DNA of 64,000 nt from positions 1,736,001-1,800,000 of the forward strand of contig NZ_JADBEE010000001.1 in NCBI RefSeq assembly GCF_014874065.1, written 5' to 3'. Source of the DNA: Nesterenkonia halotolerans. Its GTDB lineage: Bacteria; Actinomycetota; Actinomycetes; Actinomycetales; Micrococcaceae. Below, one piece after another: positions 34,884 through 44,643 of the stretch. The number at the start of each line of letters is the position of its first letter. Position 1 is the stretch's first letter. The notes beneath the pieces were generated by a model. The model had not been told where the DNA came from. It was given only the letters and a program-made list of their open reading frames with translations, and did no database searches. The position numbers and the translations under genes were made by a program.

Positions 34884-36170
34884 ATGGCTACAGACATCTT
34901 TGAAACTCGCGAATCCCAGGTCCGCAGCTACTGCAAGAACTGGCCCGCGACCTTCGCCAAGGCATCGGGTCCCTACCAGTGGACCGAGGACGGCACCCGC
35001 TACCTGGACTTCTTCTCCGGGGCCGGCGCGCTGAACTACGGGCACAACCACCCCGAACTGCGCGATCTGATCGTCGACTACGTGGCCAACGACGGCGTCA
35101 CGCACTCAATGGACATGAAGACTCCGGCCAAGCGCCACTTCCTGGAGACCTTCGAGCGCGTCATCCTGGAGCCTCGCAAGCTGGACTACAAGGTCATGTT
35201 CCCCGGGCCGACAGGCACCAACACCGTGGAGGCCGCGCTGAAGCTGGCCCGCAAGGTCACCGGTCGGCAGCACATCCTGTCCTTCACCAACGCCTTCCAC
35301 GGCATGACCCTGGGCGCACTGTCCGTCACGGGCAACTCGATGAAGCGTCGCGGTGCCGGCATTCCGCTGACGAACTCCTCGAAGATCCCCTATGACGACT
35401 ACTTCGACGGCGATATGCCCGACTTCCTGTGGCTGGAGAAGATCCTTGAGGACTCCGGCTCCGGCGTGGACAAGCCTGCCGCGGTGATCGTGGAGACGGT
35501 CCAGGGCGAGGGCGGCCTCAATGCCGCACGCATGGACTGGCTGAAGTCCCTGGCGTCCCTGCTGCGCAAGCACAAGATCCTGCTGATCGTCGACGACGTC
35601 CAGGCAGGCTGCGGACGCACCGGCAAGTTCTTCTCCTTCGAAGAGGCCGGGCTCTACCCGGACATCGTCTGCGTCTCCAAGTCGATCTCCGGCTACGGCC
35701 TCGCCATGGCGCTGACCCTCTTCAAGCCCGAGCTGGACGTCTGGGAGGGCGGCGAGCACAACGGCACGTTCCGCGGAAACAACCTCGCCTTCGTGACCGC
35801 AGCCCGCGCACTGGAGATCTTCTGGGCCGATGACAGCTTCGAGAACCAGCTCGCCGAGCGCATCACCGAACTCCACGACGGCCTGGCGAAGATCGCCGAA
35901 CATGTCCCCGGCGCCTCGATCCGCGGACGCGGCTTCCTCACCGGCATCCACTTCCCCAACCCGGACACCGCCGGCAAGACCGCGGCAGAGGCCTATAAGC
36001 GCAACCTGCTGGTGGAGACCTCCGGTCCGCAGGACGAGGTCCTCAAGCTCATGCCAGCGCTGAACATCGAATCCGAGGACATGCAGAAGGGCCTCGCGAT
36101 CGTCGAGGAGTCCGTCCTGGCAGCCACCGGAAATCTCGGTGAGCCCTCCCGGCTGCGCGCACCCCGCTGA
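34884..36170 (+). CDS. ectB: Diaminobutyrate--2-oxoglutarate transaminase
   Basis: A 428-residue class III aminotransferase that makes L-2,4-diaminobutyrate from aspartate semialdehyde and glutamate, committing carbon to ectoine. Hallmarks are [15 protein letters not shown], the PLP phosphate site [16 protein letters not shown], the [12 protein letters not shown] loop with PLP-ring Asp, and the Schiff-base Lys in [10 protein letters not shown]. Length is standard. Ectoine is a compatible solute for salt and heat stress, so the organism is at least halotolerant. Confidence 0.97.
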   Translation: MATDIFETRESQVRSYCKNWPATFAKASGPYQWTEDGTRYLDFFSGAGALNYGHNHPELRDLIVDYVANDGVTHSMDMKTPAKRHFLETFERVILEPRKLDYKVMFPGPTGTNTVEAALKLARKVTGRQHILSFTNAFHGMTLGALSVTGNSMKRRGAGIPLTNSSKIPYDDYFDGDMPDFLWLEKILEDSGSGVDKPAAVIVETVQGEGGLNAARMDWLKSLASLLRKHKILLIVDDVQAGCGRTGKFFSFEEAGLYPDIVCVSKSISGYGLAMALTLFKPELDVWEGGEHNGTFRGNNLAFVTAARALEIFWADDSFENQLAERITELHDGLAKIAEHVPGASIRGRGFLTGIHFPNPDTAGKTAAEAYKRNLLVETSGPQDEVLKLMPALNIESEDMQKGLAIVEESVLAATGNLGEPSRLRAPR

Positions 36171-36226
36171 ACCTGCTCCCGGGCGCTACGCCCCACATTA
36201 TTGACAGCCACTGATCGGAGATCTGC

Positions 36227-36625
36227 GTGTACACGATGAACATCGACACCCTCAACGGCACGGACCGCGACATCCAGCAGGAGAACTGGCGCTCGCGCCG
36301 CATGGTCCTGGCCAAGGAGAAGGTGGGCTTCTCCCTGCATGAGACCACCCTCTACACCGGCACCACCAATGAATTCTGGTATGCCAACCATGTGGAGGCC
36401 GTCTACTGCGTGGGCGGCAAGGGGACCCTGACCGACCTCGAGACCGGAGAGAAGTACGCCATCACCGACGGCTTCCTCTACATGCTCGACGGCCAGGAGA
36501 AGCACCGCGTCGAGGTCGAAGAAGAGATCCGCGTGGTCTGCGTCTTCAATCCCCCGGTCACCGGCCGCGAGGTCCACGACGAGAACGGCGTGTACCCGCT
36601 GATCATCGAGGACGAGACCGCCTGA
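36227..36625 (+). CDS. ectC: Ectoine synthase
   Basis: A 132-residue cupin enzyme that cyclises N-gamma-acetyl-diaminobutyrate to ectoine. Visible signatures are [42 protein letters not shown] and [10 protein letters not shown], which supply the metal site. The start is GTG at 36227, with GGAG seven bases upstream. No ectD hydroxylase follows; a long terminator does, so this strand would produce ectoine rather than 5-hydroxyectoine unless ectD is elsewhere. Confidence 0.97.
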   Translation: MYTMNIDTLNGTDRDIQQENWRSRRMVLAKEKVGFSLHETTLYTGTTNEFWYANHVEAVYCVGGKGTLTDLETGEKYAITDGFLYMLDGQEKHRVEVEEEIRVVCVFNPPVTGREVHDENGVYPLIIEDETA

Positions 36626-36668
36626 TCTGTTGAACAGCTGAGCCCTCGCTGCACTGATTCGCAGCGTC

Positions 36669-36730
36669 CGACGGCGCCCGCTCACCTTCACCACGGAAGA
36701 CACCGTGGACGAGGTGAGCGGGCGCCGTCG
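36669..36730 (+). terminator. Terminator of ectABC
   Basis: Perfect 19-bp outer stem (36669-36687 with 36712-36730) enclosing a second hairpin CCACGG/CCGTGG (36691-36708). It starts 44 bp past the ectC stop. Confidence 0.85.
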
Positions 36731-36788
36731 TCGTCTCTGCTGGCAACTGGAAGCCGGGTCCGGTTTGGACTTCTGCGACCGGCTGTGA

Positions 36789-36804
36789 TGTGATCTAGCT
36801 GACA
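36789..36804 (+). promoter_or_regulatory. CRP/GlxR-like site upstream of msiK
   Basis: TGTGA-TCTAGC-TGACA matches the TGTGA-N6-TCACA consensus at 9 of 10 core bases, 91 bp before the msiK start. An extra TGTGA starts at 36784. Confidence 0.5.
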
Positions 36805-36894
36805 TGTGACCCACAGCACGCGGGGAACTGTCACACCATCACCTTCACAACGGATCGTCGGGCACGTACCTGCCCGTGAAAGGGACATGCCACC

Positions 36895-38043
<1,149 letters not shown>

Positions 38044-38044
38044 A

Positions 38045-38060
38045 CCCCGCATTCTCGGGG
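38045..38060 (+). terminator. Short hairpin after msiK
   Basis: CCCCG-CATTCT-CGGGG immediately after the stop codon; only 5 bp of stem, so a weak terminator at best. Confidence 0.4.
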
Positions 38061-38242
38061 ACAGCGGCGGAGCAGGTCAACGCCTGTCAGGCGGCTGCGG
38101 AACTCGAATGGCACGCTTTCGTCCAGGAAGTGCCCAGCAAAACCCCCGTAGAGTGAAGAACATCGCTCACGGGGCTGTCATTGACTGACGGACTCAGTAC
38201 CTTTGCGACATCGACGTCAACGACAGAAAGGAACGGGTAATT

Positions 38243-38317
38243 ATGCATAAGTCAGTTCTGCCAATCAGCTTGACTACAATCCTGCTCATCGTGATCATCG
38301 TCATCCTGGTGACCTGA
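38243..38317 (+). CDS. 24-residue hydrophobic microprotein
   Basis: Starts MHKSVLPISLTT and continues as a nearly pure Ile/Leu/Val helix ending ILVT, long enough for one membrane span. It is preceded by GAAAGGAACG about ten bases before the ATG and followed 20 bp later by a strong terminator, so it has the outline of a full transcription unit. One positive residue precedes the hydrophobic stretch. No function or family is recognised. It might be a small membrane regulator, a type I toxin-like peptide, or chance. Confidence 0.5.
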   Translation: MHKSVLPISLTTILLIVIIVILVT

Positions 38318-38337
38318 TCCTGAGACACCAGCAGCAT

Positions 38338-38377
38338 CAAGAGGGCGTGATCCGAGCATTCGGGTCACGCCCTCTTG
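38338..38377 (+). terminator. Terminator after the microprotein ORF
   Basis: 13-bp stem (38338-38350 with 38365-38377) extended by CCG/CGG across one mismatch, 6-base loop. Cyd transcription converges from the right, so it may serve both strands. Confidence 0.8.
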
Positions 38378-38407
38378 CTATGCCCGCTGTTGCCATGCCC
38401 GGTGGTG

Positions 38408-40186
38408 TCACGCCGGGCGAAGCTGCAGCGATGCATTGATCAGTCGTTCCGGCACGGGGGTGTGCGAGAACAGCACCACGCTCCGCTCGGGGCCGGTGGC
38501 GCCCAGCAGCTCCTCGAGCATCTGCACGGCGGTCTCCGGGTCCACATGGGCGGTCGGCTCATCCAGGATCAGGATGCGCGCCCCCGAGAGCAGTCCACGG
38601 GCGACTGCGATGCGCTGCGCCTGACCTCCCGAGATCAAGGCTCCGAACATGCCCACCGGGGTCTCCAGACCCCCACGGGTCTGGGCCCAGTCCCAGAGTC
38701 CGACGGCGCGCAGCGCCTGCTCGAGCTCCTCATCCTGCACCGCCTGAGGACCATCGGGATGGGCGAGCGCCAGATTCGCGCGCAGACTTGAGTCAAAGAT
38801 ATGCGCCTGCTGCTCGATCAGACAGACCTCTCGGCGGAGCTCTTCGGGACTCCAGTCCGCCACGTCCTCACCTGCCACCAGGTACTGGCCCTTGTGGGGC
38901 AGGAATCCGGTGAGCCCGAGGGCCAGCGCGGTCTTGCCCACTCCGCTGGGCCCGGTGATGAGCAGGTTCTGCCCGGGAAGCAGCCGCGCCGAGATGGGCG
39001 TCCCCACGGCCGCTACACTCTCGGGCCACCGCACGGTGACGTCGCGCAGCTCCAGGGCGGGCACCAACTCGGCCGCGAAGGATGACGGAACTCGGAGCCC
39101 CGCCGTGGACCCCGCCAGCAGCTGTGCCTGCTGCGTCCCCGTTGCAGTCCGGGCCTGAGACTCTCGCTCCGGCTCTGGCGCGATCTCCGCGATCCTGCGC
39201 GCGTGGGTGAGCACACGCCGGCGCGCGCTCCAGGCCAGCGGCACCGCGGCGGCGAGTTCGAAGACCGCGAGCGGGATCAGCGCCAGCGTCACCAGTACGG
39301 CCGGGTCCACCTCACCGAAGCCCAGTGCCATATCGGGGCCCAGGGGCACCGCAGCCTGCAGGGAGGGGGCGGCGATCAGCAGCGCGGCCATCACCGCCGC
39401 GCCCGTCCCGCCGGCGAAGACCGCTGCGAGGAGTCCGGCACCGCGCGCACCGAGCAGCGCCTCCCGACGCAGCCTGGTGTCGAGCTCCGCGACCTTCTGA
39501 AGCTGAGCCTCCACGGCGTCGTAGGCGATCAGCACATCGAGTTCGCCGACGAGATCCACGACCTCATCGGCGAGGTCTCCGCGCAGCTGTGCGGTGCGCC
39601 GCTCGGCACGCACGGTCAGCGTCTCGGTCACCAGGGTTCCCAGCACGAGGGTGAGCAGCAGCAGTCCCGCGAGCGCCAGCGCGAGGATCGGCGAGAACCA
39701 GAGCACTGCGAGCAGCGTCAGTCCGACCACGGTCAGGGAGGACACCAGCGGCTGGATGACGCGGGTGGGAAGATCCACCAGGCCATCGACATCACGGATC
39801 ACCCGGGTGAGCAGATCTCCGCGCCGTCGTGGACCCAGCTTCACCGGGGCGAGCGGCTCGAGCCGGGAGAACGCGTCCACCCGGACCTCGCCCAGCGCCC
39901 GAAAGGCGGCGTCGTGGGTGCTCAGCCGTTCGAGGTAGCGGAAGAAGCCACGCGAGAGGGCGAAGGCGCGCACCCCGACCACGAGCAGGCCGAGGTAGAG
40001 GATCGGTGGCTGTTCGGATGCTCGGGTGATCAGGTACGCGGAGCTTCCCAGCAGCAGCACCGCGCTGAGCCCGGAGAGAATGCCGAAGATCAGTCCCGGG
40101 GCCATGGCTCGCCAGGAGGGTCGTGATGCCACCAGCAGACTGCGTGCCTGGCGCTGTGCATTCTGCTCGGCTGTTCCGGTGTTCAT
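38408..40186 (-). CDS. cydC: Thiol reductant ABC exporter subunit CydC
   Basis: A 592-residue half-transporter with six membrane segments (residues 25-320) and a C-terminal ATPase: Walker A GPSGVGKTA, signature ISGGQAQRIAVARG, Walker B ILILDEPTAH. With CydD it exports cysteine/glutathione across the membrane, which is needed to assemble cytochrome bd. It overlaps cydD by four bases and is last in cydABDC. The H-loop is VLFSHTPVP. Confidence 0.93.
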   Translation of the reverse strand: MNTGTAEQNAQRQARSLLVASRPSWRAMAPGLIFGILSGLSAVLLLGSSAYLITRASEQPPILYLGLLVVGVRAFALSRGFFRYLERLSTHDAAFRALGEVRVDAFSRLEPLAPVKLGPRRRGDLLTRVIRDVDGLVDLPTRVIQPLVSSLTVVGLTLLAVLWFSPILALALAGLLLLTLVLGTLVTETLTVRAERRTAQLRGDLADEVVDLVGELDVLIAYDAVEAQLQKVAELDTRLRREALLGARGAGLLAAVFAGGTGAAVMAALLIAAPSLQAAVPLGPDMALGFGEVDPAVLVTLALIPLAVFELAAAVPLAWSARRRVLTHARRIAEIAPEPERESQARTATGTQQAQLLAGSTAGLRVPSSFAAELVPALELRDVTVRWPESVAAVGTPISARLLPGQNLLITGPSGVGKTALALGLTGFLPHKGQYLVAGEDVADWSPEELRREVCLIEQQAHIFDSSLRANLALAHPDGPQAVQDEELEQALRAVGLWDWAQTRGGLETPVGMFGALISGGQAQRIAVARGLLSGARILILDEPTAHVDPETAVQMLEELLGATGPERSVVLFSHTPVPERLINASLQLRPA

Positions 40187-41904
40187 CCCAGCACCCCAGC
40201 ATTCGCTGTGCGCAGCTCCACGAGGTGATCCGCGGCCTGGCGCATGGTCTCGTGGTGGCTGATCACCAGGACCGTGCGGCCGGCGGCGGCCTCGTCCCGC
40301 AGAGTGTGGATGAGCTGCTCCTCGGTTCGTGCGTCCAGGGCGGCGCTGGGCTCGTCCAGCAGCAGAAGGGGACAGTCCAGGCTGCGAACGCGGAACAGTG
40401 CCCGAGCGATCGCTGCTCGATGCGCCTGGCCGCCGGAGAGCCCCGCCCCGCGCACCCCGAGTCGGTGATCAAGCTGGACGTGGAGTCCGACGTCCTCGAG
40501 CACCTCTCGGGCGAGATGTGGGTCCCTTGGCTGGTCCATCGCGATGTTCTCCTCAACCGTCCCGCTGCGCAGGCCATGTCGCTGACCGCTCCAGGCGATG
40601 AGCTCGCGTCGCTGCGGGCCGGTGAGCTGCGAAGTCGCGCCGGCGGTGCTGGTCGGCTGGAGAAGGATCTCTCCGCGGCTGGGAAGAAACCCCATGATCG
40701 CCTCGAACAGGGAGGTCTTCCCGCTCCCGCTGGGCCCGGTGATCACAGTGAGCTCCCCGGCACGTGCCCGCAGGTCCACTCCTCGGAGCACCTCGGTCTC
40801 CCCGCGACGCACCTGAAGTCCGGTGATCACCAGATCCAGGGGTTCTCCGCGCAGCGCCGCCCCCGTGAGCGAACTCTGCTCCGCTGGGGGGCCCTGGTGA
40901 CCAGCAGCGTCGTCGAGGATCTCGAAGACGTCCTCGGCGGCCGCCACACCCTCGGCGGCCGCGTGGTAGTTCGCTCCCACCTGACGCAGCGGAGCGTAGG
41001 CCTCCGGAACGATGAGCAGCACGAAGAGCCCGACGGCGAGCTCCATCTGCCCGTCGATCAGTCGGATGCCCACGGAGACGGCCACCAGAGCCACTGACAG
41101 GCTCGCCGCGAGTTCAAGCACGAATCCGGAGAGGAAGCTGACCCGCAGGACCTTCATCGTGCTGCGGCGGTGCTGTTCAGAGATCTCGCGCAGGTTCTCT
41201 CGCTGGCGATGCGCTCGGTTGAAGACCTTCAGTGTGGACAGCCCCTCGACGAGGTCCAGGTAGGTGCGGGAGAGCCGATCCAGACGCCTCCACTGCTGCT
41301 GCTGGGCCGCCTGGGTGGAGAAGCCGATGAGCGCCATGAACACCGGGATCAGCGGCAGGGTCAGCGCGACGATCACCGCGGTGGTCAGGTCCTGGGTGGC
41401 CAGCACTCCGAGGTGAAGCGGGATGGCAAGACCAGTGAGCACCAGCTGGGGCAGATAGCGAGAGAAGTAGGAGTCCAGCGCGTCGAGCCCGGAGCCCAGG
41501 ACCGTGACGGCATGCGCGCTGTCGCGGGAACGCGAGGAGGCGGCACCGGTGGCCACGGAATCCGCGAGTGCCCGGGTGGCGCGCCGGCGCAGCTGGCTCT
41601 TGGCCTTCACTGCTGCCCGGGCTGCCGCGAACTCCACCGCCCAGGCCAGGGCGGCACGCCCGAGGACCACGCCAGCCAGACCGAGCAGGGCCGGTATGAG
41701 CTCAGGGAGCAGAGCGCCGCTGCCGGTGCCGGACACCTCCCCGACGATCCCCACCCAGGCTGCAGCGCGCGCAAGGATCGAGGCCAGCAGCCAGCTGAAG
41801 AGGATCACCAGTGTCACCTGGCCCAGCCCGAGCAGCGCCGCCAGGAGGAGGAAGCTGCGTGAGGCCGCCGCGTAGCGCAGCAGACGCGGATCAAGGGGTT
41901 TCAT
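40183..41904 (-). CDS. cydD: Thiol reductant ABC exporter subunit CydD
   Basis: A 573-residue ABC half-transporter, partner of CydC. Six membrane segments (residues 15-280), then an ATPase domain with Walker A GPSGSGKTS, signature LSGGQAHRAAIARAL and Walker B LLLLDEPSAALD; the H-loop His is in VISHHE. It starts 14 bp after the cydB stop. Here cydC and cydD are separate, as opposed to the fused form in some actinobacteria. Confidence 0.93.
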   Translation of the reverse strand: MKPLDPRLLRYAAASRSFLLLAALLGLGQVTLVILFSWLLASILARAAAWVGIVGEVSGTGSGALLPELIPALLGLAGVVLGRAALAWAVEFAAARAAVKAKSQLRRRATRALADSVATGAASSRSRDSAHAVTVLGSGLDALDSYFSRYLPQLVLTGLAIPLHLGVLATQDLTTAVIVALTLPLIPVFMALIGFSTQAAQQQQWRRLDRLSRTYLDLVEGLSTLKVFNRAHRQRENLREISEQHRRSTMKVLRVSFLSGFVLELAASLSVALVAVSVGIRLIDGQMELAVGLFVLLIVPEAYAPLRQVGANYHAAAEGVAAAEDVFEILDDAAGHQGPPAEQSSLTGAALRGEPLDLVITGLQVRRGETEVLRGVDLRARAGELTVITGPSGSGKTSLFEAIMGFLPSRGEILLQPTSTAGATSQLTGPQRRELIAWSGQRHGLRSGTVEENIAMDQPRDPHLAREVLEDVGLHVQLDHRLGVRGAGLSGGQAHRAAIARALFRVRSLDCPLLLLDEPSAALDARTEEQLIHTLRDEAAAGRTVLVISHHETMRQAADHLVELRTANAGVLG

Positions 41905-41918
41905 GGCGACCGCCGGGC

Positions 41919-42935
41919 TCAGTGCGCTGCCGCGGGGATGTGATCACGGCTGAGCCTGCGGCGGAAGACCCAGTAGGTCCAGGCCTGGTACCCGATGACC
42001 AGCGGGGTGGTGATCAGCGCGACCCAGAGCATGACCCCGAGCGTGTACTCCGAGGAGCTCGCATTGACGATGGTGAGCGTTCCGGCCGGCGTCGTCGTCG
42101 AGGGCATGACATTGGGGAAGAGCGAGACGAACAGCGTCGCGACGGCGGCCGCGATGGTCAATGCCATGGCGGTGAAGGCGAACCCCTCGCGGCCACGCAG
42201 GCTGAACAGTCCGGCCGCGATGAGTGAGGCGGCGGCGAGCCCGGCGAGTGTGATGATCCAGGTCAGATGCGGCACCTGGGTGTGCATCAGCACCGTCCAG
42301 AAGAGGAAGCTCGCGGCGACCGCGATGGTGGGGAGCATGAAGCGCAGGATCATGGCGCGTGCCCGGGCGCGGATGTCTCCCTCGGTCTTCAATGCGATGA
42401 AGATCATCCCGTGCACCAGGCAGAGCAGCACCAGGGTGATCCCACCCAGCAGGCCATAGGGGTTGAGCAGGCCGAACAGCGAGATCGAGACCTGGTGATC
42501 AGCGTCCATGGGGACCCCGCGCACGATGTTCGCGAAGGCCACTCCCCAGAGGAACGCCGGCAGGAAGGACCCGATGATGATCATCAGGTCGAACCGTGCG
42601 GCCCACTGGGGCTCTCTGCGCTGGTGCCGGTATTCGAAGCTCACGCCGCGCAGGATCAGTGCCAGCAGGATGAGCAGCAGCGGAAGGTAGAAGCCCGAGA
42701 AGAGGCTGGCGTACCACTCGGGGAAGGCGGCGAAGAGCACGGCGCCGGCGACGATGACCCAGGTCTCGTTGAGGTCCCAGACCGGGCCGATGGTGTTGAT
42801 CATGACGCGGCGGTCGGTGTCATCGCGGCCGAGCAGCGGCAGCGCCATCCCCACGCCGAAGTCGAATCCGTCGAGCACGAAGTAGCCGATGAAGAAGAAG
42901 GCCACCAGGGCGAACCAGATCTGTTCGATGTCCAT
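41919..42935 (-). CDS. cydB: Cytochrome bd ubiquinol/menaquinol oxidase subunit II
   Basis: A 338-residue membrane protein that pairs with CydA. The N-terminus MDIEQIWFALVAFFFIGYF with VLDGFDFGVGM is the standard CydB beginning, and WDLNETWVIVAGAVLFAAFPEWYA follows. Eight hydrophobic segments are visible. It is 36 bp after cydA. The complex reduces O2 to water with high affinity, giving respiration at low oxygen. Confidence 0.96.
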   Translation of the reverse strand: MDIEQIWFALVAFFFIGYFVLDGFDFGVGMALPLLGRDDTDRRVMINTIGPVWDLNETWVIVAGAVLFAAFPEWYASLFSGFYLPLLLILLALILRGVSFEYRHQRREPQWAARFDLMIIIGSFLPAFLWGVAFANIVRGVPMDADHQVSISLFGLLNPYGLLGGITLVLLCLVHGMIFIALKTEGDIRARARAMILRFMLPTIAVAASFLFWTVLMHTQVPHLTWIITLAGLAAASLIAAGLFSLRGREGFAFTAMALTIAAAVATLFVSLFPNVMPSTTTPAGTLTIVNASSSEYTLGVMLWVALITTPLVIGYQAWTYWVFRRRLSRDHIPAAAH

Positions 42936-42971
42936 CAGAAGGTCCTCGATTCCAAGACGTCACGCGGCGGC

Positions 42972-44390
42972 TCAGTAGACGATGGCAAGTGAGTCGGGCT
43001 CGGCATTGTCGTCCTCTCCCTGCGAGATCTCGGGTGGGCCCTCCTGGGCCGCCTTGCGGATGAGCTTGAACTCGACGACCGCGAGGACGCCGTAGATCAC
43101 GGTGAAGGCCGCCAGCGAGAGCGCCACCTGCCAGCCGGCGACGTTCGGGGAGACCGCGGCCTCGGTCTTCATCAGACCGAAGACGATCCATGGCTGCCTG
43201 CCCATCTCGGTGAAGACCCAGCCGACCAGCGAGGCCATCATGGGCAGCGGAGCGGTCCAGATGAGAACCCTCCAGAGCCGGTCCTGCACCAGCGCCGAGC
43301 GCTGCGGGGCCTTGGCACGGGTCATCCACAGCATCACCAGGGACACCAGCGCGGAGAACACCCCCAGGCCGATCATCCAGCGGAAGGCCCAATAGGTGAT
43401 CCAGATGATGGGTGAATAGTCGCCCGGGCCGAACTGCGTGACGTACTGCGCCTGCAGGTTGTTGATCCCTTCCACCTCGCCGTCCATGGTGTGCGTGGAC
43501 AGCAGCGAGAGCAGGTGCGGGATCCGGATCGAGAAGAGCTCGCTGGCACCGTCGGGGGTCCCCAGCGTGAAGATGGAGAAGCTGGCAGCGTTCGTGGTCT
43601 CGTAGAGGCCCTCGGCAGCGGCCATCTTCATCGGCTGGGCATCCACCATCGCCAGCGAGAGCTGATCTCCGGAGAGTCCCACGCCCATGAAGGCCAGCAC
43701 GTTGGTCCAGAGTCCGGCCTTCAGCGCGGTGCGCATGGTCTCGAGATGTTGGTTGCGGCGCAGGTGCCAGGCGGCGACGGCGATCATCACGGTGGCGGCG
43801 AACATGATCGCGGCCAGGATGGTGTGCGGGAAGGCCGCGAGCACCACTGGGTTGCTCAGCACCTCCCACAGGCTGGTCAGCTCTGCGCGTCCGCGCTCGG
43901 CATTCATGGAGTAACCCACCGGGTTCTGCATGAATGCATTTGCGGCCAGGATGAAGTAGGCCGACATTGCACTGGCGAAGAACACCATCCAGATGCACAG
44001 CAGATGTGCCAGCCGCGGGAGCTTGTCCCAGCCGAAGATCCACAGACCGATGAAGGTGGCTTCCAGGAAGAAGGCGGCGAGGCCCTCGATTGCCAGCGGT
44101 GCTCCGAAGACGTCTCCGACGAAGCGCGAGTATTCCGACCAGTTCATGCCGAACTGGAACTCCTGGACGATTCCGGTGACCACACCCATGGCGAAGTTGA
44201 TCAGGAAGATCTTGCCGAAGAGTCGGGTCAGCCGCAGGTACTTCACATCTCTGGTCCGGTACCAGGCGGTCTGCATGATGGCCGCCATCAGCGCCATGCC
44301 GATGGTGAGTGGGACGAAGATGAAGTGATAGAGCGTGGTCAGGCCGAACTGCCACCGGGCCAGGGCCAGCGGGTCGAAGAACTCTTCCAT
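42972..44390 (-). CDS. cydA: Cytochrome bd oxidase subunit I
   Basis: A 472-residue haem-bearing subunit. His22 in TTLYHF and His189 in FPHTILA correspond to axial haem ligands, and the GRQPW motif and THTMDGEVEGINNLQ block are present. The extracellular Q-loop lacks the C-terminal insertion of enterobacterial CydA, as usual in actinobacteria. The start ATG 44390 follows GAGGTGAG; an in-frame GTG two codons upstream is less likely. The promoter region contains a 40-bp palindrome. Confidence 0.96.
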   Translation of the reverse strand: MEEFFDPLALARWQFGLTTLYHFIFVPLTIGMALMAAIMQTAWYRTRDVKYLRLTRLFGKIFLINFAMGVVTGIVQEFQFGMNWSEYSRFVGDVFGAPLAIEGLAAFFLEATFIGLWIFGWDKLPRLAHLLCIWMVFFASAMSAYFILAANAFMQNPVGYSMNAERGRAELTSLWEVLSNPVVLAAFPHTILAAIMFAATVMIAVAAWHLRRNQHLETMRTALKAGLWTNVLAFMGVGLSGDQLSLAMVDAQPMKMAAAEGLYETTNAASFSIFTLGTPDGASELFSIRIPHLLSLLSTHTMDGEVEGINNLQAQYVTQFGPGDYSPIIWITYWAFRWMIGLGVFSALVSLVMLWMTRAKAPQRSALVQDRLWRVLIWTAPLPMMASLVGWVFTEMGRQPWIVFGLMKTEAAVSPNVAGWQVALSLAAFTVIYGVLAVVEFKLIRKAAQEGPPEISQGEDDNAEPDSLAIVY

Positions 44391-44531
44391 GCACACTCAC
44401 CTCAACAGCACGGGCGGGCATCCGCTGATGGGCGCCAGACCTGCTCCGGAGGCTCTGCGTGCATGTCCCCCGGTGATGCTGGCCGTCCACGGATGGTGTC
44501 GCGCTGGGTGCGACGTCCGCTGTGCTTTGAA

Positions 44532-44571
44532 TTCTACGTCGTGTAGAAGAGTTCTTCTACACGATGTAGAA
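44532..44571. promoter_or_regulatory. 40-bp near-perfect palindrome in the cydA promoter region
   Basis: Arms of 20 bases with one mismatched pair. It is built from two TTCTAC-N5-GTAGAA dyads (44532-44548 and 44555-44571) facing each other 23 bp apart. The dyad nearer cydA overlaps TAGAAT, a 5/6 match to a -10 box on the minus strand, so binding there should repress cydABDC. Confidence 0.7.
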
Positions 44572-44593
44572 AAGTGTGTCCAAGCACTCAGCG

Positions 44594-44629
44594 AGCCGGC
44601 GCGGGAGCCGCTGGAGCCCCGCGCCGGCT
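44594..44629 (-). terminator. Terminator of the FtsX-type exporter operon
   Basis: Perfect 12-bp stem (44594-44605 with 44618-44629) with a 12-base loop, 14 bp past the permease stop codon. Confidence 0.75.
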
Positions 44630-44643
44630 TCGCTGCAGCTGGC

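Larger units (their letters stand above)
38044..38407. other. Interval between msiK and cydC
   Basis: 364 bp with no conventional gene. It contains a weak msiK hairpin, about 180 bp with a TTGACT hexamer (38181-38186) that could be a -35 but lacks a good -10, a 24-codon ORF and a strong terminator. Confidence 0.6.

Noticed and set aside
42820..44490. 556-codon frame overlapping cydA and cydB on the same strand
   Set aside because: Out of frame with two clear cytochrome bd subunits; Arg/His/Gly-rich shadow.
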